A stretch of DNA of 64,000 bases, taken from contig NZ_CP042325.1 of NCBI RefSeq assembly GCF_007904105.1, forward strand, positions 1,798,001 through 1,862,000, given 5' to 3'. The notes under the pieces are model-generated. The model did no database searches, was not told the origin of the DNA, and saw only the letters and a program-made list of their open reading frames with translations. Shown one piece after another: positions 8,211 to 16,983 of the stretch (its first letter is position 1; each line of letters starts with the position of its first letter). Position numbers and translations under genes: made by a program. This stretch comes from Corynebacterium sp. sy039. Its GTDB lineage: Bacteria > Actinomycetota > Actinomycetes > Mycobacteriales > Mycobacteriaceae.

Positions 8211-8987
8211 ATGCTGATTTTACTTTCCCTACTTGCTCTTGCTGTTGTCGCACTAGCGCTTCGCGCTAAAACAAACAATAAGCAGCTAGAACAAGGAAAA
8301 TTTGAGGATGCCATTGCCGACGCGCGTCGTTGGACTGAGCGTTTGGGTTCCCAAGTTCTCACTATTGCAGGCACCGATGCCGCGTCTACGCAGGCTATTG
8401 CTGATGCCTCTGAGCGCTATACTGCAGCTTCTTCACAAATCGCCCAGGCCACCACAGTTCGCCAAGCAGAACTTGCGCGAGAATCAGCTCTTGAGGGCTT
8501 GTACTATATGCACGCAGCGCGCGAAATCATGGGGCTGCCCGCAGGTCCAGAGTTGCCGCTTCTTGAGGGGCAAAAGAAAGCTGGAAAAGTCACCGAAACA
8601 CGCACTATCACTCAAGAAAACGGTCAAGTGCTCACTGCTTCTCCCGTCGCTACCGACGTCACCCCAAACTACTACCCCGGTGGAGTTGTCGCAGGTCGCC
8701 CAGTGCCAGCTGGCTGGTATTCTGCACCTTGGTGGGCTGACGCCATGCTTTCTGGGGTGTGGACTGGTCTTTCCTTTGCAATGTGGAGTTCTCTCTTTAC
8801 CGGAATGAGCGGTATCAATAGTGATGCCTGGTCTGATGGCTATGCCGACGGCTACCAAGAAGGACTCGATGCCGCAGATTCCGGTGCAGATGCAGATTTC
8901 AGCGATGCTGGCTCTGACGATGGTGGTTTCTTCAATTTTGATGGCTTCGGCGATTTCGGCGGCGATGGCTTTGACTTCGATTTCTAA
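8211..8987 (+). CDS. Unrecognised membrane-anchored protein with acidic Gly/Asp/Phe tail
   Basis: I do not recognise this 258-residue protein. An N-terminal hydrophobic segment (residues 1-18, MLILLSLLALAVVALALR) could be a signal anchor. A helical, Ala/Gln-rich region follows (about 25-110; TERLGSQV..., many heptad-like Ala). Then comes a Trp/Pro-rich stretch (YSAPWWADAMLSGVWTGLSFAMWSSLF) that could be a second hydrophobic segment, and a tail made almost only of D, G and F (residues ~205-258, ending FDGFGDFGGDGFDFDF). The ATG at 8211 is chosen over GTG 8205 because GGAG lies five bases before it. It may be cotranscribed with the upstream HTH gene. Confidence 0.7.
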   Translation: MLILLSLLALAVVALALRAKTNNKQLEQGKFEDAIADARRWTERLGSQVLTIAGTDAASTQAIADASERYTAASSQIAQATTVRQAELARESALEGLYYMHAAREIMGLPAGPELPLLEGQKKAGKVTETRTITQENGQVLTASPVATDVTPNYYPGGVVAGRPVPAGWYSAPWWADAMLSGVWTGLSFAMWSSLFTGMSGINSDAWSDGYADGYQEGLDAADSGADADFSDAGSDDGGFFNFDGFGDFGGDGFDFDF

Positions 8988-9051
8988 GCATTTGCCCACT
9001 GATCGCACCCATCACACCCATAGCACCAGTACTGCCGCACGCAATAATAAA

Positions 9052-9079
9052 ACCTGGTAGTCCACCAGGACAACCAGGT
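9052..9079 (-). terminator. Terminator downstream of rpiB
   Basis: Arms ACCTGGT and ACCAGGT, with further pairing in the loop. On the minus strand the stem is followed by TTTTATTATT. Confidence 0.7.
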
Positions 9080-9096
9080 CAAAATCCACAAACTAC

Positions 9097-9582
9097 TTAG
9101 TTTGTTTCTGGCGCAGCAGGAACCTCAGGGGCAATACCAGTACGCTCATAATCAGCAAGAATATCAATACGACGCTGATGGCGCTCCTCTTTAGACCACT
9201 CCTGCTCCAAGAATGCATCAACAATAGCCAATGCCTCTTCCTCGGAGTGCATTCGCCCACCAAGCCCAATCAACTGTGCATTATTATGCTCGCGTGCCAA
9301 CCGAGCAGTCTCAGGCGACCAGGCCAGAGCACAACGCGCGCCACTTACCTTATTAGCAGCGATCTGCTCACCATTTCCTGAACCACCTAACACAATCCCT
9401 AAAGAACCAGGATCATTGACTACACGACTTGCTGCTTCAATACAAAACGCAGGGTAATCATCTTGAGCGTCATACACATACGCACCACAATCAATAACCT
9501 CATGCCCTTGTTTTTCTAAATGCTCAGCAATAATGTTTTTCATCTCGAACCCTGCATGGTCCGCTCCAAGATATACGCGCAT
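9097..9582 (-). CDS. rpiB: Ribose-5-phosphate isomerase B
   Basis: Interconverts ribose 5-phosphate and ribulose 5-phosphate in the non-oxidative pentose phosphate pathway. The 161-residue product matches the usual RpiB/LacAB length. It begins MRVYLGADHAGFEMK, with the conserved GADHAG motif, then DCGAY.YD..DDYP, a GSGNGEQIAANKV phosphate-binding loop with the place of the catalytic residue, and AREHNNAQLIGLGGRM. ATG at 9582 is chosen because the protein family starts here; the frame stays open upstream without homology. It lies 34 bases downstream of the mycothiol nitroreductase gene on the same strand and probably shares its transcript. Confidence 0.95.
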   Translation of the reverse strand: MRVYLGADHAGFEMKNIIAEHLEKQGHEVIDCGAYVYDAQDDYPAFCIEAASRVVNDPGSLGIVLGGSGNGEQIAANKVSGARCALAWSPETARLAREHNNAQLIGLGGRMHSEEEALAIVDAFLEQEWSKEERHQRRIDILADYERTGIAPEVPAAPETN

Positions 9583-9616
9583 ACTCTTTATCCTATCCAA
9601 AACCCCAGCAGAACTC

Positions 9617-10234
9617 TCAGTCAAAACGAGGAGATTCGCTACGCGAACGCTTAATCTCAAAGAAATAAGGATACGAAGCCAACTGCACCGCCGCGTCGAA
9701 AAGCTTTCCGGCTTCTTCACCACGCGGAATACGAGTAATAACCGGACCAAAGAATGCGGTATCACCCATTTTTACCACGGGAGTTCCCACTTCATCCCCC
9801 ACTGCATCCATAGCGGTACTGTGATACTTACGCAATTGCTCATCCCACTGCTGTGTATGAGCAACCTGCGCATATGCACTATCCAAACCAACTGCGACCA
9901 AAGACTCGCTAATCAACTCATCATAAGCGTCATACCCTGCTTTTGCACCCTGCCCACCAGGGTGAATACGAGTTCCTAAATCTGTATAAAGCTCATCAAG
10001 TTTCTCCGGGTGTTCTGTGGCAATGGCAGCAAAAACACGAGCCGGACCCCAATTAGCTTTCATCTTATCCATATACGCCGGATCAAGATCACGCCCTTCA
10101 TTGAGCACTGACAAAGACATAGGCACCCACTGCACCTTAATATCACGCACCTGCTCTACTTCTTTTATCCAACGTGAGGTCACCCAACAAAACGGGCACG
10201 ACACATCAAACCAGAACGTTACTTCATTACTCAT
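9617..10234 (-). CDS. DsbA-family mycothiol-dependent nitroreductase (Rv2466c-like)
   Basis: A 205-residue thioredoxin-fold protein. The N-terminus VTFWFDVSCPFCWVTSRWIKEV places the active-site CPFC motif at about 13-16, followed by MSLSVLNEGRD, as in the actinobacterial Rv2466c family. Those enzymes use reduced mycothiol as electron donor and help in oxidative stress defence and activation of nitro compounds. A cis-Pro (GTPVV) near residue 155 faces the active site. The presence of mshD elsewhere in the window shows that mycothiol is made. The start is ATG at 10234 with GGAAG upstream. rpiB follows on the same strand. Confidence 0.85.
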   Translation of the reverse strand: MSNEVTFWFDVSCPFCWVTSRWIKEVEQVRDIKVQWVPMSLSVLNEGRDLDPAYMDKMKANWGPARVFAAIATEHPEKLDELYTDLGTRIHPGGQGAKAGYDAYDELISESLVAVGLDSAYAQVAHTQQWDEQLRKYHSTAMDAVGDEVGTPVVKMGDTAFFGPVITRIPRGEEAGKLFDAAVQLASYPYFFEIKRSRSESPRFD

Positions 10235-10389
10235 ATTCTTCCTTAACGCTTATAAACAATTGCACTCTGCACACGCCTTTACGTGGCATCCCCTTATGAG
10301 GGTACTCCGCTTAGACTTGACTCTCATCCTCCCGGATAGAATAGATGCAATAAATAACCACACACAGTAATGAACAGAAAGCAGGGAAA

Positions 10390-13002
10390 ATGAATCATCG
10401 CTCCACAAATCTCACGCGCTCCGACGCACAACAACGCAAAGAACTACTTGAGGTGGCACATTACGACTTCACCATTGACCTCACCCACGACAGCCACACC
10501 TTTCCCTCACACACGACAGTAACATTCACCACAAAAAAGCCTGGCAGTACCTTTATTGATCTCATTGCCCGCGAAATCCACCAAGCCACACTTGATGGAA
10601 AAGACATCACCCCCACCGAGTACGACTCTCACCAAGGTCTCACCCTAGCTGACCTTGAACCTGGCCAGCACACCCTCACCATTCATGCCCTCTGCGAGTA
10701 TTCTCGCACTGGGCAGGGCTTACATCGCTTTGTTGATCCTGCCGATGATGAAACATACTTCTACACCCAATTCGAGACAGCAGACGCAAAGCGAGTCTTT
10801 GCCTGCTTTGACCAGCCAGATCTTAAAGCCACCTACGACATTCATGTCATTGCGCCGCAGGATTACCACATCATCACCAACGCACGACAACGCGTCGAAA
10901 AGCATGAACAGGCAGATAAAGCACTATTCCATTCCCGCATTGACTATCCGCTTTCCACCTATCTCGTTGCGCTATGCGCAGGTCACTACCATAGCGTGCA
11001 GGATACCTGGACTGGAACTTTGACCCACCACCAGCAAACTCCAGCGGATCAACCACATAAGCTCAGCATTGACCTTGGGCTTTATTGTCGTAAATCTCTT
11101 GCACAGCATCTCGACGCCGAGGTGATTTTCCAAGAAACAAAGCAAGGTTTCGACTTCTACCACGCCAATTTTGGTATCGCCTATCCCTTTGACAAATACG
11201 ACCAACTCTTCGTTCCGGAATTCAACGCAGGCGCAATGGAAAATGCGGGTGCCGTTACCTTCCGCGACGAGTACGTTTTCGCTGATAAAGTAACACGGTA
11301 TCGTTATGAGCGCCGTTGCGAAACCATTTTGCATGAAATGGCACATATGTGGTTTGGGGATCTGGTCACAATGTCATGGTGGGATGATCTCTGGCTCAAC
11401 GAGTCCTTCGCTACCTGGGGTTCTGTTATTGCTCAAGCAGAAAATACCCAATACGACACAGCATGGGTGACCTTTGCCAATACCGAAAAATCCTGGGCAT
11501 ATAAACAAGACCAACTCCCCTCCACCCACCCCATCTCTACCGATGCGCGCGACATCGAAACCGTGGAGCAAAACTTCGACGGCATCACCTACGCAAAGGG
11601 GGCAAGCGTGCTCAAACAATTGCAAGCCTACGTTGGTCGTGACGCATTTTTCGCAGGAGTGCGCCAACACTTCGCCACTCACGCTTTTGGCAACGCCACA
11701 TTCGACGACCTTCTCAACGCCCTCGAACAAGCCTCTGGGCGCGACCTGTCCGACTGGGCACAGCAATGGCTCAAAACCACTGGTATCAATACCCTTGCCC
11801 CTGTCTTTGACACAGACAATGGCACATACACGAGCTTTGCCATTACCCAAAGCGGCGCTTATCCTGGCGCTGGTGAGTTACGCACCCATCGCACAGCTGT
11901 AGGCCTGTATTCGCTTATCGACGATCACCTAGTTCGCACCCAGCGCATTGAGGTAGATATTACGGGTGAGCGCGTGGAAATACCTGAATTGGTTGGTAGT
12001 GCGGTTGCTGATGTTATGCTCGTCAACGACGATGATCTTGCCTATTGTTTCATGCACCTAGATGAAAACTCATTGCACACAATCATTGAGCATATGGATA
12101 AGTTCGTCAACCCTATGCCACGCACCTTATGCTGGTCAGCTGCCTGGCAGATGACGCGCAATGCACAGATGAAAGCACGGGACTTCATTCGCTTAGTTGC
12201 CAACCATGCCCAAAAAGAAACAGAAATCTCAGTCCTAGAACTACTGCTAGGACAAGCACATACCGCCTTGGAATTGTACGCCGATCCACAGTGGGCGCAG
12301 GAACAAGGACGCGCGTATTTCGCAGCAGCTCTCGTCGAGGGGCTACGCAATGCTCAGCCTGGTTCTGATGAACAACTCGCTTTTATCCAGCACCTTGCCA
12401 AAGCACACCTCAACGACGATGCGGTAACAATTTTCCGTGATATTCTTGCCGGTTCCAGCGCACTAGCCGGAATCAGCATTGATAATTCCTTGCGCTGGTG
12501 GGCATTGACCGCTTTAATAGCGCACGGTTGCTATAGTCCCGAGCAGGCTGAACAAGAAATTGCCGCACTTCGCGCTGCGGATAATACCTCTGCAGGTCAT
12601 GTAGCTGCTTTGCGAGCAGCAGCAGCGATCAATACCACAGAGAATAAACAAACAGTGTTTGCCCAGCTCACTGCGATTCCTAATCCACTGAGTAACTTAG
12701 AATTGCGGCACACAATAGAAGGTTTTGCTTTTAGCGGTAGCACACCTTATCTGGAACAATTCAATGAACAATTCTTTGAGTTAGCTACCTCAATCTGGCA
12801 TAACCTCCAGCCCGACGTGGCTTTATCCATTGTCAGTGGTATTTATCCGCGCTGGGATATCAGCTCGGCTGGCATTGCGCGCGCTCAAGCCTTTTTAGCA
12901 GCCGATATTCCAGGTGGACTACATCGCGTTATTGCCGAGGCAAAAGATGATCAAGAACGCGCCTTACGCAATCAGCTTTTCGACGCAGAGCCTAAGCATT
13001 AG
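10390..13002 (+). CDS. pepN: Aminopeptidase N (M1 family zinc metalloprotease)
   Basis: Removes N-terminal amino acids from peptides in the cytoplasm. The 870-residue length fits the actinobacterial PepN. The GAMEN exopeptidase motif is at 281-285. The zinc site HEMAH lies at 315-319, with the third ligand Glu338 in WLNE. A catalytic-domain alpha-helical region and a C-terminal helical ERAP1-like domain (from about residue 520) follow. There is no signal peptide. The start is ATG at 10390, preceded by AGGG. The stop overlaps the stop of convergent metB by four bases (12999-13002), leaving no room for a separate terminator. Confidence 0.97.
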   Translation: MNHRSTNLTRSDAQQRKELLEVAHYDFTIDLTHDSHTFPSHTTVTFTTKKPGSTFIDLIAREIHQATLDGKDITPTEYDSHQGLTLADLEPGQHTLTIHALCEYSRTGQGLHRFVDPADDETYFYTQFETADAKRVFACFDQPDLKATYDIHVIAPQDYHIITNARQRVEKHEQADKALFHSRIDYPLSTYLVALCAGHYHSVQDTWTGTLTHHQQTPADQPHKLSIDLGLYCRKSLAQHLDAEVIFQETKQGFDFYHANFGIAYPFDKYDQLFVPEFNAGAMENAGAVTFRDEYVFADKVTRYRYERRCETILHEMAHMWFGDLVTMSWWDDLWLNESFATWGSVIAQAENTQYDTAWVTFANTEKSWAYKQDQLPSTHPISTDARDIETVEQNFDGITYAKGASVLKQLQAYVGRDAFFAGVRQHFATHAFGNATFDDLLNALEQASGRDLSDWAQQWLKTTGINTLAPVFDTDNGTYTSFAITQSGAYPGAGELRTHRTAVGLYSLIDDHLVRTQRIEVDITGERVEIPELVGSAVADVMLVNDDDLAYCFMHLDENSLHTIIEHMDKFVNPMPRTLCWSAAWQMTRNAQMKARDFIRLVANHAQKETEISVLELLLGQAHTALELYADPQWAQEQGRAYFAAALVEGLRNAQPGSDEQLAFIQHLAKAHLNDDAVTIFRDILAGSSALAGISIDNSLRWWALTALIAHGCYSPEQAEQEIAALRAADNTSAGHVAALRAAAAINTTENKQTVFAQLTAIPNPLSNLELRHTIEGFAFSGSTPYLEQFNEQFFELATSIWHNLQPDVALSIVSGIYPRWDISSAGIARAQAFLAADIPGGLHRVIAEAKDDQERALRNQLFDAEPKH

Positions 13003-14153
13003 AGCTGTTCAAGGGCTTGGGTGACGTCGGCAAGCAAATCTTCGGTGTCTTCAATGCCCAAAGAAATACGCACCAATTCACGAGGTACCTCTAGGCTAGA
13101 GCCAGTCACAGATTGGTGCGTCATAGTTGCGGGGTGCTCAAGCAAAGATTCCACCCCGCCCAAAGACTCAGCCAAACAAATCAGCTTGGTCGATAGACAA
13201 AATGTGCGTGCTGCCTGCTCAGTATGAAAGAGTACCGACACCATGCCACCAAAGCGTTTCATCTGCTTTGTTGCAACCTCATGCCCAGGATCATCACTAA
13301 GACCTGGATAAAACACGCGCGCCACTTTGTCACTGCTGTGCAATAATTGCGCCACTGCCTCAGCATTATCGCAATGACGCTCCATGCGCAGCGCCAATGT
13401 TTTTATTCCGCGCGCAGTCAGATACGCATCAAAAACGCTAGGAATTGGCCCTACGCCACCTTGGAGGAACGCAAGTTGTTCGTCGAGGGTAGCGTCATTG
13501 GTCACCACAACACCGCCGACCACATCAGAATGTCCACCAAGGTATTTGGTAGTGGAATGAATGACAATATCAGCACCAAGGAGCAAGGGGTTCTGCAAAT
13601 ATGGCGAGGCAAAGGTGTTGTCCACGGCGAGGGTAATGCCATAATCGGCAATAGCACCCGCAATAGCTGCTATATCACTGACTGCCAAGGTAGGATTTGA
13701 TGGAGTTTCTAACCAGACGAGCTTTGTCGTGTCTTGAATTGCTGCGGCAACATCTTCCACTTTGGTGGTGTCGACCACAGTATAGGTAATTCCCCACTCA
13801 CGGAATGTGGTATCTACCAGGCGAAAAGTACCACCGTAGGCGTCATGCCCAAAGATAAGGTGATCGCCTGGGCGCAATATAGCGCGTAACACAAGGTCGA
13901 TCGCTGCCATTCCGGAAGAAAAAGCACGCCCGTAGCTGGCTTGTTCCAAGGCTGCAACTGTTTTTTCTAAAGCAGCAATAGTGGGATTACCGCAGCGAGT
14001 GTACTCAAAACCACCGCGCAATTCATTCAGACCATTTTGTGCAAATGTGGTCGACGCATAAATTGGTGTATTGATTGAGCCATAGAGCGAATCTGGTTCA
14101 TATCCTGCATGAATACTTGCAGTGCTAAAGCCTTGGGTTGCGTCGGAAGCCAT
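12999..14153 (-). CDS. metB: Cystathionine gamma-synthase
   Basis: A PLP enzyme of methionine synthesis that joins O-acyl-homoserine and cysteine to give cystathionine. The 384-residue protein has GFSTASIHAGYEPD at its N-terminus, the PLP-binding lysine in HSTTKYLGGHSD (Lys203), YGG.FR at ~106-111 and the C-terminal SLGGVESL..HPA(T)MTH typical of the Cys/Met metabolism family. MetB, MetC and MetZ are close relatives; the AGYEPD and SVTGSS features favour MetB. ATG at 14153 is chosen, with AAGGAG upstream; the open frame extends 15 codons further. Corynebacterial met genes are usually repressed by McbR, but I find no convincing McbR site with the right spacing. Confidence 0.92.
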   Translation of the reverse strand: MASDATQGFSTASIHAGYEPDSLYGSINTPIYASTTFAQNGLNELRGGFEYTRCGNPTIAALEKTVAALEQASYGRAFSSGMAAIDLVLRAILRPGDHLIFGHDAYGGTFRLVDTTFREWGITYTVVDTTKVEDVAAAIQDTTKLVWLETPSNPTLAVSDIAAIAGAIADYGITLAVDNTFASPYLQNPLLLGADIVIHSTTKYLGGHSDVVGGVVVTNDATLDEQLAFLQGGVGPIPSVFDAYLTARGIKTLALRMERHCDNAEAVAQLLHSSDKVARVFYPGLSDDPGHEVATKQMKRFGGMVSVLFHTEQAARTFCLSTKLICLAESLGGVESLLEHPATMTHQSVTGSSLEVPRELVRISLGIEDTEDLLADVTQALEQL

Positions 14154-14294
14154 AATTCTCCTTGGTCGGGGCACACGTGACGTTAAGGTGACCCTCATTG
14201 TAGACTACGGCGTGTGAAGGCGGTCGAAGTCTAGGGCGATCATGAATATAATTTTCTGCACAAACTCGGTGATTTAAGCTACCGTGGACAGTAT

Positions 14295-15245
14295 ATGGAA
14301 ACGCACATGAATCAATTATCACTATCATCGTGGTGGCATACCTGGTGGGAATCAGAAAAAGCACAAGAATGGCTGGTCGATAAGCCAATCAGCATTGTGC
14401 TCACCCTCCTTACTGCCCTCGTACTGCATTGGGTTCTTGGCAAGCTGATCAATAAGACAGCACAGATCAACATCAATAAAAAGCCTGCCCGGGTGGCTTT
14501 ATCTTTATTCGAGCGCACAGGATCAGACTCTGCTGGTCACGCATTATCGGCTACTCAAGAGCAACGGCGACAATCGCGTATTCGCACCCTCGCTGCGGTG
14601 GGTCGCTCTGCTGCGGTGATTTTCGTATGGGCGTGGGCGTGCCTTTCTATTTTGGACACTCTTGGTATCAACGTAACGCCACTTATTGCCTCTGCTGGTG
14701 TCGTTGGTGTAGCTCTTGGTTTTGGCGCACAATCGCTGGTCAAGGATTTCCTTTCGGGTATTTTCATGCTCATCGAGGATCAATATGGTGTTGGTGACAC
14801 TATCGACGTCGGCGAAATCACCGGAACTGTAGAAAATGTCACCCTGCGGCTGACCACTTTGCGCGATGTCAATGGCACCCAGTGGTTTGTGCGTAATGGC
14901 GAAATACTGCGCGTGGGCAATTTCTCCCAGGAATATGCGGTGGCGTTGATCAATACACCTGTGAGTTTGGAAGCAGACCCTCAGGCCGCTATTGAGACTG
15001 TCAAACGTGCAGTTGCAGCGTGTGCCACACAGCCAGAAATCGACAAAGTCCTCTTAGCTGAACCAGTCGTAGATGGAATTAGCAGTGTGAATGTTGACCA
15101 CGTTTTGATTAGAACAAGGGTGACCACCCTTCCGGATCAGCAGTGGTTTGTCGAACGCGAACTTACAGCAGCTATCATTAAAGAGATGAAACAAGACGGA
15201 ATTGCTTATCCGCGTCGAATGTTCCGATCTATTGAACCAGATTAG
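14295..15245 (+). CDS. MscS-family mechanosensitive ion channel
   Basis: A 316-residue membrane protein. The N-terminal region has a hydrophobic helix (about 33-52) and two more (about 105-160). The last carries the pore-type sequence ITPLIASAGVVGVALGFGAQSLVKDFLSG, then the beta domain signature ..GVGDTIDVGEITGTVENVTLRLTTLRDVNGT, and a cytoplasmic C-terminal vestibule. Such channels open under membrane tension to release solutes on osmotic downshock. It is shorter than the glutamate-exporting MscCG of C. glutamicum and lacks its extra C-terminal segment. ATG 14295 or ATG 14307 are both possible starts. glbO begins nine bases after its stop and is probably cotranscribed. Confidence 0.9.
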   Translation: METHMNQLSLSSWWHTWWESEKAQEWLVDKPISIVLTLLTALVLHWVLGKLINKTAQININKKPARVALSLFERTGSDSAGHALSATQEQRRQSRIRTLAAVGRSAAVIFVWAWACLSILDTLGINVTPLIASAGVVGVALGFGAQSLVKDFLSGIFMLIEDQYGVGDTIDVGEITGTVENVTLRLTTLRDVNGTQWFVRNGEILRVGNFSQEYAVALINTPVSLEADPQAAIETVKRAVAACATQPEIDKVLLAEPVVDGISSVNVDHVLIRTRVTTLPDQQWFVERELTAAIIKEMKQDGIAYPRRMFRSIEPD

Positions 15246-15254
15246 GAAACCACT

Positions 15255-15692
15255 ATGCCTACCCCTGAGCCTGTGCCCTTGCCGTTGAGCGAACACTACA
15301 AGCACAACCCTCACCAAACTTTTTATGAAGCAGTAGGGGGCGAAGACACTTTCCGCGCCATAGTGCATAACTTTTATCAGCAGATGCGCAGCGACGATCT
15401 TATCGGCCCGATGTATCCACATGATGACTGGGAAGGTGCCGAGGATCGACTCCGCTGGTTCCTTGCCCAGTATTGGGGCGGGCCACAAACATTTAGCCAA
15501 GAACGTGGGCACCCTCGCCTACGAATGCGGCACGCGCATTTTAGTATCGGTGAGCAAGAGGCCAAACGCTGGCTAGAGCTGATGGATAATGCGATTGCCA
15601 CGATTGACGAGGATACACTCTCGCCTGTTCATCGTGCTGCCATGCGCGAGCATATGACCAGGGTTGCACATATGCTTATCAATCGGCATTGA
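15255..15692 (+). CDS. glbO: Truncated hemoglobin, group II (GlbO)
   Basis: A 145-residue globin. FYEAVGGEDTFRAIVHNFYQQM is the pre-A/A-B region. YPHDDWEGAEDRLRWFLAQYWGGP is the group II CD/E region, and LRMRHAHFSIG contains the proximal histidine. Group II truncated globins bind O2 and are linked to respiration or NO and peroxide chemistry in actinobacteria. The start is ATG at 15255 with AGGA upstream, nine bases after mscS. Its last 14 bases overlap the 3' end of the convergent unrecognised gene. Confidence 0.95.
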   Translation: MPTPEPVPLPLSEHYKHNPHQTFYEAVGGEDTFRAIVHNFYQQMRSDDLIGPMYPHDDWEGAEDRLRWFLAQYWGGPQTFSQERGHPRLRMRHAHFSIGEQEAKRWLELMDNAIATIDEDTLSPVHRAAMREHMTRVAHMLINRH

Positions 15693-16347
15693 TGCGTAAT
15701 AGATTCATCGACTGCGCATGATATACCGTGCCAAAAGGCGCATCGACGCGCACCCAGCGCCGAGTTCGAGATACCCGCAAATGTCGTGGCACAGATGTAT
15801 TGGTGCTACTCCTGGGGATAAAACCTAACGCTGTGCACGTGAAAATCATGCGCATGGGAATATCAGCATATTCTTCCCCGCACTGCACCCGTATTACATT
15901 TTGCTCCAACAAGGACGCAGGGGGACCCAGCGGTCCAGAAAATTGCCGAGCCAATGCCCTGCCTTGGTCGGCAAGCTGATAGGCTACGTCAATCGGAATG
16001 TCATCGAGATGCAAAAAACCAGTTGTCGGTGGGAACTGCCCTAACCATGCTGCTTGTTGCGTGTTGAGTTGACTGTGGTGTCCTGGCTTCAGCACAGCTG
16101 CAACAGGCACACTCATGCTCTTTTCTGTGCCAGATACCAAGCTGCCGACGAAACGTCGAGAAGCAACTACGCCAAAAGGTGTGGGGACGAAAACATCAAT
16201 GGGGGCAGGTGTTGCCACTTCCTCTGGCGCTGCCACATATGCCAGCCGTGCTACTGCGTTGGCATCCATGCTAAGGACGCGCTGCAGAAAGGAATAAAGA
16301 CCTTGTTCGCCCGAGCTAATGGTGAATAAATCGGTACCTATGCTCAT
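15679..16347 (-). CDS. Hypothetical protein conserved-looking, unknown function
   Basis: I do not recognise the 222-residue product. It has no signal peptide or membrane segment. Features: MSIGTDLFTISSGEQGLYSF near the start, a Pro/Val-rich strand-like segment (about 40-75), a TGFLHLDDIPIDVAYQLADQGRALARQF helix and a basic C-terminus (RHLRVSRTRRWVRVDAP...). Such genes lie beside glbO or a thioesterase in other actinobacteria by my recollection, but that could not be checked here. The start at 16347 has no obvious ribosome binding site, so a leaderless mRNA is possible. It converges on glbO with a 14-base overlap. Confidence 0.7.
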   Translation of the reverse strand: MSIGTDLFTISSGEQGLYSFLQRVLSMDANAVARLAYVAAPEEVATPAPIDVFVPTPFGVVASRRFVGSLVSGTEKSMSVPVAAVLKPGHHSQLNTQQAAWLGQFPPTTGFLHLDDIPIDVAYQLADQGRALARQFSGPLGPPASLLEQNVIRVQCGEEYADIPMRMIFTCTALGFIPRSSTNTSVPRHLRVSRTRRWVRVDAPFGTVYHAQSMNLLRINAD

Positions 16348-16400
16348 TATTACGCTTGCTTATTGATGTTCTCTAGGATTATTTCGATCTGTTGCCCTGG

Positions 16401-16823
16401 TTAAGCTGCTCCAGCACTAAACTTTTGGAGGAGTTCTTTTTCTGCTTCAGTTATTTTACGCGGTGTGGTGGTAGTAAGGTCAATAGCTACTTGCACTGCT
16501 TTTACTTCAGCACAGATATTTCCTGCTGCGTCTTTAATATGCTGTGTTGTGGTAAAAGACGTAGAGCCAATATCACTGACATAGGTGTCTACCGTCGCTG
16601 CTTGTGTATCCGGCATAATGGGACGCATATAATCGACCTCTATTTTGCGCACAAATACAGCTGGTATTTGCTTATCTGCCCCAGTAAGTTCTTCCAGCGC
16701 CATGACAGTTCGTGCTTCTTGAGCTAATTCAATATACGCAGAGTTTGTGATATGACCAAAGCGGTCAAAATCTGACCATCGACAAGCAATTTTTGTGGTG
16801 TGTACTCGTTTTTCTGATGTCAT
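16401..16823 (-). CDS. Acyl-CoA thioesterase (4-hydroxybenzoyl-CoA thioesterase fold)
   Basis: A 140-residue hot-dog protein. CRWSDFDRFGHITNSAYIELAQEAR holds the catalytic Asp and the central helix start of the YbgC/4HBT family. VEVDYMRPI-like sequence (KIEVDYMRPIMPD) gives the following strands. It should hydrolyse an acyl-CoA in the cytoplasm; the substrate is unknown. ATG at 16823 (GGGAAAG just upstream) is preferred to GTG 16835, which would overlap that site. The gene lies between ettA and the unrecognised 222-residue gene, all on the minus strand. Confidence 0.85.
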   Translation of the reverse strand: MTSEKRVHTTKIACRWSDFDRFGHITNSAYIELAQEARTVMALEELTGADKQIPAVFVRKIEVDYMRPIMPDTQAATVDTYVSDIGSTSFTTTQHIKDAAGNICAEVKAVQVAIDLTTTTPRKITEAEKELLQKFSAGAA

Positions 16824-16882
16824 TCTTTCCCTCACAATTGACTTTATGAATATAGAGAACAGCCTGAAAACTATCTAAAAAC

Positions 16883-16916
16883 TATAAGGTGTGGGTTTTT
16901 ACATCCACACCTTATA
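16883..16916 (-). terminator. Terminator downstream of ettA
   Basis: A perfect 12-bp stem (TATAAGGTGTGG/CCACACCTTATA) with a 10-base loop. The minus strand continues with GTTTTTAG. It separates ettA from the thioesterase gene. Confidence 0.8.
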
Positions 16917-16983
16917 CCTATACACCCCCAACAGGAAGGCTGCCCGTTTTTAGGCGAATTGCTAGGGTTTTATTGGCATATTT

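Noticed and set aside
14202-14233. TAGAC...GTCTA pair upstream of metB as a McbR operator
   Set aside because: The half sites are about 23 bases apart, not the 6 expected for McbR.
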